From Tateyamaria sp. Alg231-49 (GTDB lineage Bacteria > Pseudomonadota > Alphaproteobacteria > Rhodobacterales > Rhodobacteraceae), in the NCBI RefSeq assembly GCF_900143535.1, contig NZ_FRFA01000021.1:1-62099 (forward strand): 62,099 nt of DNA. The letters run 5' to 3'. The notes beneath the pieces were generated by a model, which made no database searches, had not been told where the DNA came from, and saw nothing but the letters and a program-made list of their open reading frames with translations. This document shows positions 1 to 8,865 of this stretch, piece by piece (position 1 is the stretch's first letter; every line of letters begins with the position of its first letter). The position numbers were made by a program, and so were the translations under genes.

Positions 1-384
1 GGACAAAGGCATGAAGCACTCTCGCGGCGCTCCATATCATCCTCAAACCCAAGGCAAGATCGAAAGGTGGCATCAGACCCTGAAGAACCGCATCCTGCTA
101 GAAAACTACTTCTTACCGGGTGATCTCGAAGCCCAGATCGAAACCTTCGTCGATCATTACAATCACCAACGCTACCATGAAAGCTTGAACAACGTCACGC
201 CCGCCAACGTCTACTTCGGCAGGGACAAAGCCATTCTACAGGAAAGAGAAAGGATCAAACGAAAGACACTCGAAGCGCGGCGCTTGCATCACGGACAACG
301 CGCCGCATAATGCAACCAACCAGATGAGCCAAACTCTCTCTTAGTTCAAGCCGCCATTGGTTCCAAAAACCCTGACGACGGACA
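1..384 (+). mobile_element. IS3-family element, right-hand end (left copy)
   Basis: This is the downstream end of an insertion sequence whose upstream part lies outside the window. It holds the last third of a DDE transposase, then about 70 bases of non-coding end. Bases 136-381 reappear in inverted orientation, identical by eye, at 61854-62099. Homology stops at base 381. The next bases in both copies leave a terminal CA on this strand (383-384), as expected for IS3-family TG...CA ends, with one mismatch between copies. The element lies about 165 bases upstream of choX and could affect its promoter. No target duplication can be read because the other end is missing. Confidence 0.85.
2..310 (+). 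CDS. IS3-family transposase, C-terminal part (5' truncated by window edge)
   Basis: The frame is open from base 2, so this is the tail of a longer gene and not a 99-residue protein. It holds the end of the rve integrase core. The motif GKIERWHQTLKNRI carries the third catalytic acid (Glu) of the DDE triad, followed by the typical NYFLPGDLEAQIETF and YNHQRYHESL blocks of IS3 OrfB. In a complete element OrfB is made as a frameshift fusion with OrfA. Whether this copy is intact cannot be judged. Confidence 0.9.
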   Translation, partial: DKGMKHSRGAPYHPQTQGKIERWHQTLKNRILLENYFLPGDLEAQIETFVDHYNHQRYHESLNNVTPANVYFGRDKAILQERERIKRKTLEARRLHHGQRAA

Positions 385-548
385 CACCCTCGCAGCGAAC
401 GGCCGATAAAGGGAAATCGACAAAACCAAGGCCAGGATTCCGCCCCGGAGCAGCCTGCCTTACCGAAAGCGCGTGACGGTGGGCTGTTGAACTGCTTAAA
501 CTGATGCAACTCAGTCAATGAGGCAGTTCAAGAGAAAGGGAGATTTCA

Positions 549-1475
549 ATGAAATTCCGAACTACGATTTCCACGCTCGCGTTGATCACAACCGCGAACA
601 CAGCATTTGCAGCCTGTGAAGAGGTCCGCTTTTCCGATGTCGGATGGACAGACATCACGGCGACCACCGCCGCAACTTCCATCGTACTCGGAGCACTGGG
701 GTATGACGCATCGACCGATATTCTGTCCGTGCCTGTGACCTATGCTTCCATGGCAGAGGGTGACATTGACATCTTCCTAGGCAACTGGATGCCCACAATG
801 GAAGGCGATATCGCCACTTACCGCGAAGCTGGCACAGTAGATACTGTGCGCACAAACCTTACAGGCGCCAAGTACACCCTTGCCACCAATGCCGCAGGTG
901 TTGCTGCTGGAATCACGGATTTCGCCTCAATTGCGACCGCTGCTGACGCCCTTGATGGTAAGATCTATGGGATTGAAGCAGGCAATGACGGCAACCGTCT
1001 CATCCAAGACATGATCGACGGCGGTGTTTTCGGCCTGTCGGATTTTGAAGTTGTTGAGTCCTCAGAGCAAGGCATGTTGGCCCAAGTTGAACGCGCCGTT
1101 GATCGCGAAGAACCCATTGTCTTTCTTGGCTGGGAACCGCACCCGATGAACGCAAACTTTGATCTGACCTACTTGCCCGGTGGAGATGATTTCTTCGGCC
1201 CAGACTTGGGCGGCGCTACGGTTGCAACAAACACGCGGGCCGGTTACGTGAGCGAATGCCCGAATGTTGGCAAGCTGTTGACGAACCTCGAATTCACGCT
1301 CGCGATGGAGAATGAGATCATGGGCGCAATCCTAAATGACGGTGTTGATCCAGAGGATGCCGCCAAAGCTTGGCTGGCCGCCAATACCGATACATGGATG
1401 GCATGGGTCGAAGGAGTAACAACGCTGGATGGCGGCGATGCTGCCAGTGCCGTCAAGGCCGCGTTGAGCAACTAA
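549..1475 (+). CDS. choX: Choline ABC transporter, periplasmic binding protein
   Basis: This is a 308-residue periplasmic solute-binding protein of the glycine betaine/choline (OpuAC-type) family, the usual length for ChoX. A signal peptide (residues 1-21, ending NTAFA) precedes a mature protein rich in Trp and Tyr. GNWMP and FLGWEPHPMN hold Trp residues of the kind that form the aromatic box for the trimethylammonium group. AAKAWLAAN near the C-terminus is typical. A GGGAG ribosome site lies just before the ATG. It is the first gene of choXWV, 15 bases before choW. Assignment to choline over betaine rests on family resemblance and gene order. No betABC genes are in the window. Confidence 0.88.
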   Translation: MKFRTTISTLALITTANTAFAACEEVRFSDVGWTDITATTAATSIVLGALGYDASTDILSVPVTYASMAEGDIDIFLGNWMPTMEGDIATYREAGTVDTVRTNLTGAKYTLATNAAGVAAGITDFASIATAADALDGKIYGIEAGNDGNRLIQDMIDGGVFGLSDFEVVESSEQGMLAQVERAVDREEPIVFLGWEPHPMNANFDLTYLPGGDDFFGPDLGGATVATNTRAGYVSECPNVGKLLTNLEFTLAMENEIMGAILNDGVDPEDAAKAWLAANTDTWMAWVEGVTTLDGGDAASAVKAALSN

Positions 1476-1490
1476 AAGTAACGGGCGCGC

Positions 1491-2321
1491 ATGGACTGGT
1501 TAGAATCATATAGAATCCCGATGGACGACATATCAGAGGCCATCGTGGATTGGCTCAAGTCCAATGCGCGCCCGTTCTTTGACACACTCTCGGACGGTTT
1601 AGAGTGGATGATCGACTGCATTGTCTGGGCACTGCAGTCGCCGCCTGCCTTCCTCATCGTCCTACTGTTTGTTGCTTTGACCTGGGTGTTGCAACGCTCG
1701 TGGAAGGTCTGCCTTCTAGTCACGTTGTGCCTGCTTTTCATCATCAACCAGGGGTATTGGGAGGAAACGACCGATAGCCTTGCGCTCGTCCTGTCCTCCT
1801 GCGTGGTTTGCATGGGACTGGGTGTGCCGATCGGCATATTCCTCGCGCACCGCCCCCGCGCCTATCAGTTCGTCAGCCCTGTTCTGGACCTGATGCAAAC
1901 GCTGCCCACTTTCGTCTACCTGATACCTGCGATCGTCTTTTTTGGCCTCGGCATGGTGCCGGGCCTGTTTGCAACGGTGATCTTCGTTATCCCTGCCCCA
2001 ATCCGGCTGACATACCTTGGCGTTTCCAAAACGCCCACCGCACTGACCGAGGCGGCCGAGGCTTTTGGAGCAACCCCGACCCAACTGCTCTGGAAGGTCG
2101 AACTGCCCTATGCAGTGCCGCAGATTATGGCTGGCTTGAATCAGGTGATTATGCTGTCCCTGTCGATGGTTGTCATTGCCGCCTATGTTGGTGCGGATGG
2201 GCTTGGAAAGCCTGTAGTGCAGGCGCTTGGGCGCAATGACCCGGGATTGGGTTTTGAGTCTGGTTTTGTCATCGTCGCAGTCGCGATCATGCTCGACCGC
2301 ATGCTGCGGGTGAAAAGATAA
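1491..2321 (+). CDS. choW: Choline ABC transporter, inner-membrane permease
   Basis: A 276-residue permease of the BPD_transp_1 fold. After an N-terminal amphipathic stretch (1-45) come about six hydrophobic segments. The EAA loop that docks on the ATPase is seen as EAAEAFGATPTQLLWKVELP near residues 185-205. The family is the ProW/ChoW type of quaternary-amine importers. The stop overlaps the ATG of choV by one base (TAATG), which indicates translational coupling. The length is normal and no defect is seen. Confidence 0.88.
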   Translation: MDWLESYRIPMDDISEAIVDWLKSNARPFFDTLSDGLEWMIDCIVWALQSPPAFLIVLLFVALTWVLQRSWKVCLLVTLCLLFIINQGYWEETTDSLALVLSSCVVCMGLGVPIGIFLAHRPRAYQFVSPVLDLMQTLPTFVYLIPAIVFFGLGMVPGLFATVIFVIPAPIRLTYLGVSKTPTALTEAAEAFGATPTQLLWKVELPYAVPQIMAGLNQVIMLSLSMVVIAAYVGADGLGKPVVQALGRNDPGLGFESGFVIVAVAIMLDRMLRVKR

Positions 2322-3343
2322 TGAACGCCGTCGAGTTTGATAATGTGAGCATCGTCTTTGGGGATCATCCCGCCAGTGCGTTACCCCTGATGGACGCTGG
2401 GCAAGAAAGGGCTGAAATAAGAGCCGCCTGTAACCAGATTCTAGGAGTGCACAACTGCTCGCTCGTTGTGGAAGAAGGCGAGATTCTGGTGCTGATGGGC
2501 CTGTCCGGCTCTGGCAAGTCTACATTGCTGCGGGCCGTGAATGGCTTGAACCCTGTGGTCCGCGGCGAAGTACGGGTCAGGACCGGCGACGAGATGACGA
2601 GTGTCTCTGCGGCCAACCGTCAGGCACTGCGAGACCTGCGCCTGCGTACAGTTGCGATGGTTTTCCAGCAATTTGGCCTGCTGCCTTGGCGAACGGTGCG
2701 TGACAACGTTGGGCTGGGGTTAGAGCTGGGTGGCCAATCTGCCGCCACGCGCCGCGCCCGTGTCGACGAGGAGTTGGACGGCGTCGGCCTGCTAGACCGC
2801 GCCGACGCATTGGTCGGCGAACTCTCTGGCGGGATGCAGCAAAGAGTTGGGCTTGCCCGTGCCTTTGCCACAGATGCACCGATCCTGTTGATGGATGAAC
2901 CATTCTCTGCCCTCGACCCCCTTATCCGCACCCGACTGCAAGGCGAATTGCTGGAACTGCAAGCCAAGCGCGGGCGTACGATCATCTTCGTTTCTCATGA
3001 TCTGGACGAAGCTTTCAAACTGGGCAACCGTATCGCAATAATGGAGGGGGGGCGGATCGTACAATGCGGCACGCCTCAAGACATCTATTCGAATCCGGTT
3101 AACGGCTATGTTGGCGATTTCGTCGCTCATATGAACCCACTTGGCGTGCTTTGTGCACGCGATGTCATGGAGCCTGTGACTCAGACACCTACAACGACCG
3201 TACCGCCCGAGACGAGCATCCGCGATGTGATGGGCCAGATCGGGGAAGACGGGGCGACGATTGGCGTCATGGAAGGCGAAACCATGATCGGACAGATTTC
3301 AACCGACCTCATACTCGCAAAACTCCGCGATCCACGGAGCTAA
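2321..3343 (+). CDS. choV: Choline ABC transporter, ATP-binding protein
   Basis: A 340-residue ATPase powering choline uptake. The Walker A motif GLSGSGKST is near residues 60-68, the signature LSGGMQQR near 168 and Walker B LLMDEPFSALD near 187. The ProV/ChoV family has an insertion before Walker A, which is visible here. The C-terminal 60 residues resemble a shortened CBS-type tail (DVMEPVTQTP, IGVMEGETMIG). The gene overlaps choW by one base and ends the operon. An IS6 relic begins about 65 bases after its stop, and no terminator hairpin was seen between them. Confidence 0.88.
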   Translation: MNAVEFDNVSIVFGDHPASALPLMDAGQERAEIRAACNQILGVHNCSLVVEEGEILVLMGLSGSGKSTLLRAVNGLNPVVRGEVRVRTGDEMTSVSAANRQALRDLRLRTVAMVFQQFGLLPWRTVRDNVGLGLELGGQSAATRRARVDEELDGVGLLDRADALVGELSGGMQQRVGLARAFATDAPILLMDEPFSALDPLIRTRLQGELLELQAKRGRTIIFVSHDLDEAFKLGNRIAIMEGGRIVQCGTPQDIYSNPVNGYVGDFVAHMNPLGVLCARDVMEPVTQTPTTTVPPETSIRDVMGQIGEDGATIGVMEGETMIGQISTDLILAKLRDPRS

Positions 3344-3466
3344 TGGGCAGGACGAGGGCAAGTGGCGGCTTGGTCCGCACAGCGGTCGTTCAGCCTGAGT
3401 GCCGCGAATGGTCTTGTCAAAAAGTCTCAAGTTAAGACGGGCAGGGCGGCCTCGTAGCGTCTGAAC

Positions 3467-3955
3467 ATGACCAAACCTAACCCTTTCAATGGCTTCAAAG
3501 CAGCCCGGAAATCATTCGCCTGGCGGTGATGTTGCACATTCGGTTCCCGCTGTCTCTCCGCAACGTTGAGGATTTGTCGCACGAACGCGGCGTCGAAATC
3601 AGCCTTGAAACAGTTCGGTCTTGGTGGCGCCATTTCGGCCCGATGTTTGCATCGGAGATCCGAAAGCGCCGGATTGAGGGGCTACGATCCAGTCGATTGA
3701 GATGGCACCTCGACGAGATGTTCGTGAAGATCAATGGTGAGAGACACCACCTTTGCCGGGCGGTCGATCATGAAGGCGAGGTGTTGGAATGCTATGTGAC
3801 GAAGACGCGCGATAAGAAAGCGGAATCAAAATTCCTCAAGAGAGCAATCAGAAAGCATGGCCTCCCCGAAGTGATCGTGACTGACAAGCTGCGCTCTTAT
3901 GGTGCTGCGCTCAAAGAGATTGGTGCTGCAAGCAGGTGGAAACGAGGCGTTGTTA
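3467..3955 (+). pseudogene. IS6-family transposase, frameshifted and 3' truncated
   Basis: It starts MTKPNPFNGFK, the usual start of this IS6 group, then loses frame after about 11 codons near 3500. The correct frame resumes as EIIRLAVMLHIRFPLSLRN. HLDEMFVKING and VIVTDKLRSYGAALKEIG hold the first two acidic catalytic residues. Similarity fades near 3935-3955, before the third one. It cannot encode an active enzyme. Confidence 0.85.
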
Positions 3956-4038
3956 TTGGGACATCCGGTTCGGTAAGCAAAACCATTAGATTCCGGGTTG
4001 ATATGGACACGCTTCCGATCCCCAACTGTAAGTCGGTC

Positions 4039-4995
4039 TCAGGATCCGCGCAGTTCCAGAATAAGTTGGCGGACCAAACGTGCCAGAAAAAAGACAAACA
4101 GTACCAAGCCGCAAGCCAAGGTGGCCGCTTCGGCTCGAAACACTGCGGTCTCAGTCGTTGGGGAGGACGCGAGAATAATCCCGGCCGACATTAGAGCAGG
4201 TGATACAGAGCGGGCTGACGGTAGATAACGCAGGCCAATCAAGAAGAACGCAACTGCCACAACTCTGTACCAAACGAGAGTTATGGGAAGCATCACCAGA
4301 ACAGAGGCGACACCGGCGCCGAGCACCATAGCAAGCCCTCTGCGTCCGGCCTGCTTGGCGTGGCTTCCGGGGGGATCCAAAGCGCGTGCTGCAAACAACA
4401 GTGCAATCCAGTGAGAGTTTGCGTTGTCGAATTGACTTGCGATGAGGTGCGCCAGCACAAGCCCAAGTGCCAACGCGCAGCCATGTGCGATCGCGTAACC
4501 ACGCTCGACGTGCGTGCTGGGAACACGTCCCTCAACTTTCAACACAACCGCCATGGCTGTCCCCAACGCGGCCGATGTTGAAAACGCGAGTAGTAGGGGA
4601 ATAAGGTCTCCACCAGACGCTGCGGGACCGTTAAGCAGAATCCATGACATGATCGCAAAAACGCTGACACGGGTTCCGAAGCGCGCGAGTTCTGTTCCCG
4701 CAAGCATCGCAAAGGCCGGCGCCAAAGCATAGAAACTGACCCAACTTGGGATAATCGTGCTCGCAACGCTTGCTAGTACTACGCTTGCAATGGCGCAGAT
4801 CGTTTTGGTGCGCCCGCCAAACACCGTGCCAAAAAACCCTAGGATCAATCCCGAGATCGCGCCCGGAACGTATTGCGAACCTGCGCTCACAGCCGCCAAC
4901 CCACCGGCAAGACACACAGCGACGAACAGCAAAGCAACCAACCGCCAGGGCAAAAGAAATACCGCTCGCGGTTTGGTACTGGCCGGTCCACTCAT
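4039..4995 (-). CDS. FUSC-like integral membrane protein, possible exporter
   Basis: About 318 residues from the ATG at 4995. The frame is open further upstream, but those codons lie in the IS6 right end and are unlikely to be native. There are about nine to ten hydrophobic segments, for example LLPWRLVALLFVAVCLAG at the start, and a C-terminal LVLFVFFLARLVRQLILEL. The fold is like the membrane half of FUSC/aromatic-acid efflux proteins, but the cytoplasmic half usual in long FUSC proteins is absent. It lies between the two broken ends of IS6 relic A. Function is inferred only from topology; an unrelated small transporter family is possible. Confidence 0.6.
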   Translation of the reverse strand: MSGPASTKPRAVFLLPWRLVALLFVAVCLAGGLAAVSAGSQYVPGAISGLILGFFGTVFGGRTKTICAIASVVLASVASTIIPSWVSFYALAPAFAMLAGTELARFGTRVSVFAIMSWILLNGPAASGGDLIPLLLAFSTSAALGTAMAVVLKVEGRVPSTHVERGYAIAHGCALALGLVLAHLIASQFDNANSHWIALLFAARALDPPGSHAKQAGRRGLAMVLGAGVASVLVMLPITLVWYRVVAVAFFLIGLRYLPSARSVSPALMSAGIILASSPTTETAVFRAEAATLACGLVLFVFFLARLVRQLILELRGS

Positions 4996-5229
4996 GATTG
5001 GACCGTGTGCGGGTAAAACAGGTCTGGTGCAAACTGAGATTGGCTTGAATTGGTGCTGACAGAGCCCGCCCCGGTGCTGCGACACTGTGGTTGCCTGTGA
5101 TACTGGGTGGCATGGTCAGAAGAAATTGATTTGAGGTGCCCGACGTCAGAGACGATTGTTCCTGCGGCTAAACAATTGGCTTGCCCTGCCGAAGACACTG
5201 GATCCAATAGCCGAGTGGACGACGAAGAC

Positions 5230-5445
5230 ATTTGCCGCTCACCCGACAGCGCGCCGATCACTGATTTGCCCTGCAGGCTGAAGCGATGATGGGCGCCAGA
5301 TTGCGCAAACCCCATTCGCGGTAAATCAATCGCGACGACGTGAAGTTCCTTTGCCAGAAGACCGCTCATATATGTGAAATAGTGCGTTGGATCGCCAGAG
5401 CCTTGCAATAACGAAATTGTCTTGGCCCGGCCGACCTTTTGCTTC
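5230..5445 (-). pseudogene. Alpha/beta-hydrolase fragment
   Basis: A stretch reading TISLLQGSGDPTHYFTYMSG, followed by HVVAIDLPRMGFAQSG, matches the first strands, oxyanion-loop region and strand 4 of an alpha/beta hydrolase. The nucleophile elbow and everything after it are absent: homology ends in unrelated sequence that runs into the IS6 relic. No ATG precedes it in frame. It is best read as a truncated remnant. Confidence 0.55.
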
Positions 5446-5885
5446 TGTCAACTCCTTTCTGGCCCCTGCACGCGGTGCGACAGGCCTGAGATCATTGAAA
5501 AAATGATGATTTGGGCCCGGTCCATCTTAACCGTCCAGAGCGGCGTTCACGGCGCACTACAACATGAATGCGTCAGCACTCGAAAACAGAGGCGTTGGGT
5601 TCGCCCAAGATGCCGCTGAGCATGGACAGTACCGGGTGTGGGTGGGTTCGACATATAGATGGCAAGATTGGCCGTCCCGGATGCGCGCTGTCCTTGGGCG
5701 ATGTCGATTGCGTCAGTACCCGCGTGCAGCCTGTTCGAGGTTCTGGACCTGCTCTGGTCACCTTGGAAATGCGAGAAGCCTTTGTCTCAACCCTGATGAA
5801 ATCGTCGATCACGTCCCGAGTGCCATCAGATTAACAAGTGATAGCCAGGCCGCATGGATCGCGCATTGCGGTGGGCTCCGGGACC
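5446..5885. other. Intergenic stretch without recognisable gene
   Basis: Short overlapping open frames exist on both strands, but none has a recognisable motif, a convincing ribosome site or a clear codon pattern. It lies between a hydrolase fragment and the end of the long minus-strand operon. It is probably decayed sequence. Confidence 0.5.
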
Positions 5886-6677
5886 TCAGATTGGGTGTTT
5901 GGCGGCAAACCGGCGCACGTGATTGGCCACGTGATCCGGCGCATCCCAGTGGATCGAATGCCCGGCCCCTTCGACCAAATGATGTGGCAGGTGCCCCAGC
6001 ACGGCAAGGGCGTGGTCAGGTGGGATGATCAGATCAAGTGCTCCGACCAGCGCCTGTGTGGGACAGGTCGGCGAGGCGAGGTCGGTGCCGTCGAAATTGC
6101 GCAAAGCCTCAAGCTGGTGTGCCATGGCGTCTGTTGATTGAGCGTGGGGATAGGCGAGGCTGTCGGCGAGGGCTTGTTCTATCGCTGAAGGGTCCGCAAA
6201 AACGCGCGGGTTGAACAGCCACGGGAAGAGCGCCCGCAGCCACGTGTCAGCTGGTGCGTTAGAACGGCGGATCGTGATGAGCGCCTCAAAGAGAGCGGTG
6301 TTACGCGCCAACCGGATCGGAGCAGAGGCCGCGACATGGGCGGACGCCATCCGCTCGGATGCTTCCTTGGCCATATGCAATGTGATGATGCCGCCCATCG
6401 AGTGCCCTATGACGTGAAAACGCGCGTGCCCGAGGTGATCCATCACAGCGAGTGCGTCTGCACACATCAATTCGATCGAAACGGGCGCGTTCCACGGGGT
6501 TGTTTGACCCGTGGTCCGATTGTCGATGCGGATGCAGGTAAACTGGTCTTCCAGCAGCGAAACGAGCGGCGTCCAGCTGGCATGGTCGGACATGAACCCG
6601 GCGAGCATGAGGAGAGGCGGGCCCGACCCGCTGATCTCGTAGTGCAGGGACACATCACCGTGTTCATGTTTTGGCAT
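5886..6677 (-). CDS. Alpha/beta-fold hydrolase
   Basis: A 263-residue cytoplasmic hydrolase. The start MPKHEHGD at 6677 is preferred over 6707 because it overlaps the end of the upstream gene, as elsewhere in this operon. The nucleophile is Ser in GHSMGG (about residue 97). The acid is Asp in GALDLIIP and the base is His in GAGHSIHWD, the order of the 3-oxoadipate enol-lactonase/carboxylesterase type. The substrate cannot be told from sequence. It is the last gene of a run with ABC importer, aldehyde dehydrogenase and two SDRs, so a role in degrading the imported compound is likely. Confidence 0.8.
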   Translation of the reverse strand: MPKHEHGDVSLHYEISGSGPPLLMLAGFMSDHASWTPLVSLLEDQFTCIRIDNRTTGQTTPWNAPVSIELMCADALAVMDHLGHARFHVIGHSMGGIITLHMAKEASERMASAHVAASAPIRLARNTALFEALITIRRSNAPADTWLRALFPWLFNPRVFADPSAIEQALADSLAYPHAQSTDAMAHQLEALRNFDGTDLASPTCPTQALVGALDLIIPPDHALAVLGHLPHHLVEGAGHSIHWDAPDHVANHVRRFAAKHPI

Positions 6678-7668
6678 TGAGGCATCCCCAAGTCGGCAAG
6701 AGATCATTTGGGGCAGGGACAGCTGCGTGCACGCCGCGCGCGATTGCCCGGGTCAGGCAGAGGGCAGCGGCATGTCCGATCACGCCAAGTTCGCTCGCGG
6801 CGGACATCTGTTTCGCTCCGGTTGCAACGCTGAATACCAGATCACCGTCGCCGGGGCTGTGTGCAGGCACGCACGCGCGGGCGATCCCGTCATGTGCGGC
6901 AATCGCGACGCGCTGGCATTGTGCTTTGTCCAACGCGGCGTCTGTGGCGACGATGGCAATAGTCGTGTTGGCCCGCTCCAGCATGGCTGTAAGCTTGCGG
7001 CTGGCGAGGCTGCGTCCGAGGCCGGTATTCGGGTCTGGTCCAAGCCCTCCAAACTCACTTTCGATCTCGTAGGGCGCGGCCCAAAAGTGTTTTTCCCCCG
7101 GTGTAGTGACGCTGCCCATTGGATTTACTGCGACCAGCGCTGCAACGGTGATTCCACTGTCGAGCACAAGTGAGGCGGTTCCAAGCCCGCCCTTCATCAT
7201 TGCAGTCATCGCCCCGGTACCTGCACCGACCGTACCAATTGGGGTTGATGTAGTCGCGGCTTCATATGCGGCGCGCCCAAGGGCGGGGTAGGGGGATGAA
7301 ACCCAATCCTTGTCGCCGCCCGACAGCAGATCGAAGATAATTGCGCCGGGCACGAGCGGGATGACGGCCTCTCCAACGCGGTAGCCGCGCCCCGCAGCGC
7401 GCAATCCTTCGACGACGCCGGAACACGCATCCAGCCCGTAGGCAGAGCCGCCTGACAGCACCAGCGCGTCGACCGCGGCCACTGATTTATCTGGGGCCAG
7501 TAAGTCGGTCTCTCTCGTTCCCGGTGCGCCGCCCAGAACTGAAACCGCGGCGGTAAACGGCGCATCACCTGTCACTACGGTCACGCCGGACTTGAGTGTA
7601 TCGTCTTGTGCGTTGCCGACCTTAAGGCCCGAGATATCCGTGATCGAATTTTGCGGGCCTGGGATCAT
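6664..7668 (-). CDS. P1 (S58) family peptidase, DmpA-like
   Basis: A 334-residue member of the S58 family (L-aminopeptidase/D-esterase DmpA, beta-peptidyl aminopeptidases). These are N-terminal nucleophile enzymes that cut themselves into two chains. Family hallmarks seen: NSITDISGLKVGNAQDD at the start, the ALVLSGGSAYGLDA block near residue 90, a glycine-rich GTVGAGTGAMTAMMKGG block, and DGDLVFSVATG near the C-terminus. It overlaps the next gene by 14 bases. Such enzymes release N-terminal or beta-amino residues from short amides, which fits the neighbouring peptide-type ABC importer. Confidence 0.85.
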   Translation of the reverse strand: MIPGPQNSITDISGLKVGNAQDDTLKSGVTVVTGDAPFTAAVSVLGGAPGTRETDLLAPDKSVAAVDALVLSGGSAYGLDACSGVVEGLRAAGRGYRVGEAVIPLVPGAIIFDLLSGGDKDWVSSPYPALGRAAYEAATTSTPIGTVGAGTGAMTAMMKGGLGTASLVLDSGITVAALVAVNPMGSVTTPGEKHFWAAPYEIESEFGGLGPDPNTGLGRSLASRKLTAMLERANTTIAIVATDAALDKAQCQRVAIAAHDGIARACVPAHSPGDGDLVFSVATGAKQMSAASELGVIGHAAALCLTRAIARGVHAAVPAPNDLLPTWGCLNAKT

Positions 7669-7713
7669 TTTGATTTTGCGCCTCCGGCGGTGGTATTTTT
7701 GGTCAGAAGAAGA

Positions 7714-8070
7714 TCAGATGCGTGGCTTGGACGCTGCAGTTTCTGGATCGCCCGTGTTCGGCACGCCTTTGGGTTCGATCAGCAGCACTTTGCAATCCGT
7801 TTCGGCGCGGGGCCGGTGCGTCACGCCTTTGGGCACTATGAACAACTCACCCGCTTTGACGGTGTGTGATGCGTCCTCGATATCCATGACCATTTCGCCA
7901 TCGAGAACCAGAAAAAAGTCATCAGTATCTTCGTGCAAATGGAACGGGAATTCGCCTTGGAATTTGACAACCATCACGTCGTTGTCGTTGTAATCGGCCA
8001 CAACATGTGGGTCCCAATGCGTATGGAACTGGGCCAGTTTGGCACAGAGGTTGACGGACCTCATATGCAC
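7714..8070 (-). CDS. Small cupin-domain protein
   Basis: A 118-residue single-domain cupin. The metal-site motif is visible as FPFHLHEDTDDFFLVLDGEM, then GELFIVPKGVTHRP with the fourth ligand His. Either the first or third codon may be the start. It overlaps the end of the upstream SDR gene by 10 bases. Such small cupins can be isomerases, lyases or sensors; no specific reaction can be given. Confidence 0.8.
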   Translation of the reverse strand: MHMRSVNLCAKLAQFHTHWDPHVVADYNDNDVMVVKFQGEFPFHLHEDTDDFFLVLDGEMVMDIEDASHTVKAGELFIVPKGVTHRPRAETDCKVLLIEPKGVPNTGDPETAASKPRI

Positions 8071-8801
8071 CGCCCTCCATCCACTTCCATCGCGACACCT
8101 GTAATCATTGAGGCCCCGTCAGAGCACAGGAAAGTGGCCGCAGCGCCCATGTCTTCGGGCGTGGAAAAGCGACCCAGCGGGATGGTGGAGAGGAACTTGG
8201 CCCGGATTTCTAGGGTGTCTTCGCCCATGAAGGATTTGAGCAGAGGTGTTTCACCCGCCACCGGGTTCAGCGCATTGACCCGAACGCCATGGGGCGCAAG
8301 TTCGACGGCCATCGCTTTGGTGGCTGTGATCATCCACCCTTTGGAGGCGTTGTACCAGTTGAGGTTGGGCCGAGGAGAAACGCCCGCAGTCGAGGCGATG
8401 TTGAGAATTGCACCCGCCTTGCGTGCCTTGAAGTGCGGCACAAAGCTGCGCGCGCTGAGGTAGACCGATTTGGCGTTGACGGCGAACACGCGGTCGAACT
8501 CATCTTCGCTGACCTCTTCCATGGCTTGAGGCAGGTGGGTGATCCCTGCGTTGTTCACGAGAATGTCGAGATGGCCGAAGGCGTCAAGCGTGTGGTCTGC
8601 CATGGCCTGAACTGAAGTGCTGTTGGAGACATCCACCTGAACGCTGTGCCCGCCCAACTCCTTGGCTACATCCTTGGCACCATCTCCGTTAATGTCAGCG
8701 ACCATAACCGTGGCCCCTGCGGCCACGAACGCCTTCGCGATCCCTGCTCCGAACCCGCTCGCAGCCCCCGTGACAAGGGCAGTTTTTCCGCTCAGTTGCA
8801 T
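8061..8801 (-). CDS. SDR family oxidoreductase (FabG-like)
   Basis: A 246-residue classical short-chain dehydrogenase. The start at 8801 has an AGGAGA ribosome site; the open frame runs further but that part has no family similarity. Motifs: cofactor loop TGAASGFGAG, NNAG in strand 4, catalytic YNASK, and the C-terminal VDGG. The Asp after the second strand (VADIN) suggests NAD(H) preference. It is one of two SDRs in this operon and probably oxidises an alcohol intermediate. Confidence 0.85.
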   Translation of the reverse strand: MQLSGKTALVTGAASGFGAGIAKAFVAAGATVMVADINGDGAKDVAKELGGHSVQVDVSNSTSVQAMADHTLDAFGHLDILVNNAGITHLPQAMEEVSEDEFDRVFAVNAKSVYLSARSFVPHFKARKAGAILNIASTAGVSPRPNLNWYNASKGWMITATKAMAVELAPHGVRVNALNPVAGETPLLKSFMGEDTLEIRAKFLSTIPLGRFSTPEDMGAAATFLCSDGASMITGVAMEVDGGRCI

Positions 8802-8865
8802 TGCGTTCTCCTGTGTCCGTGGTGCGTCATGCTTTCCCAGATGGGCGCGCTTTTCAAGGCGCGCT

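Larger units (their letters stand above)
3410..5065 (+). mobile_element. IS6-family relic A: left end and right end bracketing a FUSC-like gene
   Basis: The left inverted-repeat region (about 3410-3450, with the ACGGGCAGGGCGGC block) and the first two thirds of an IS6 transposase (3467 to about 3955) lie before an unrelated minus-strand gene. After that gene, from about 5005 to 5065, come a transposase-like stop (GGGTAA) and a right end (CAAACTGAGATTGGCTTGAA). The right end matches those of relics at 35480-35600 and 28700-28780. The central part, including the third catalytic residue, is missing and its place is taken by the 4039-4995 gene. The element is inactive. Confidence 0.7.

Noticed and set aside
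4631..5113. A 160-codon minus-strand ORF
   Set aside because: Out-of-frame shadow of the FUSC-like gene plus the IS6 right end.
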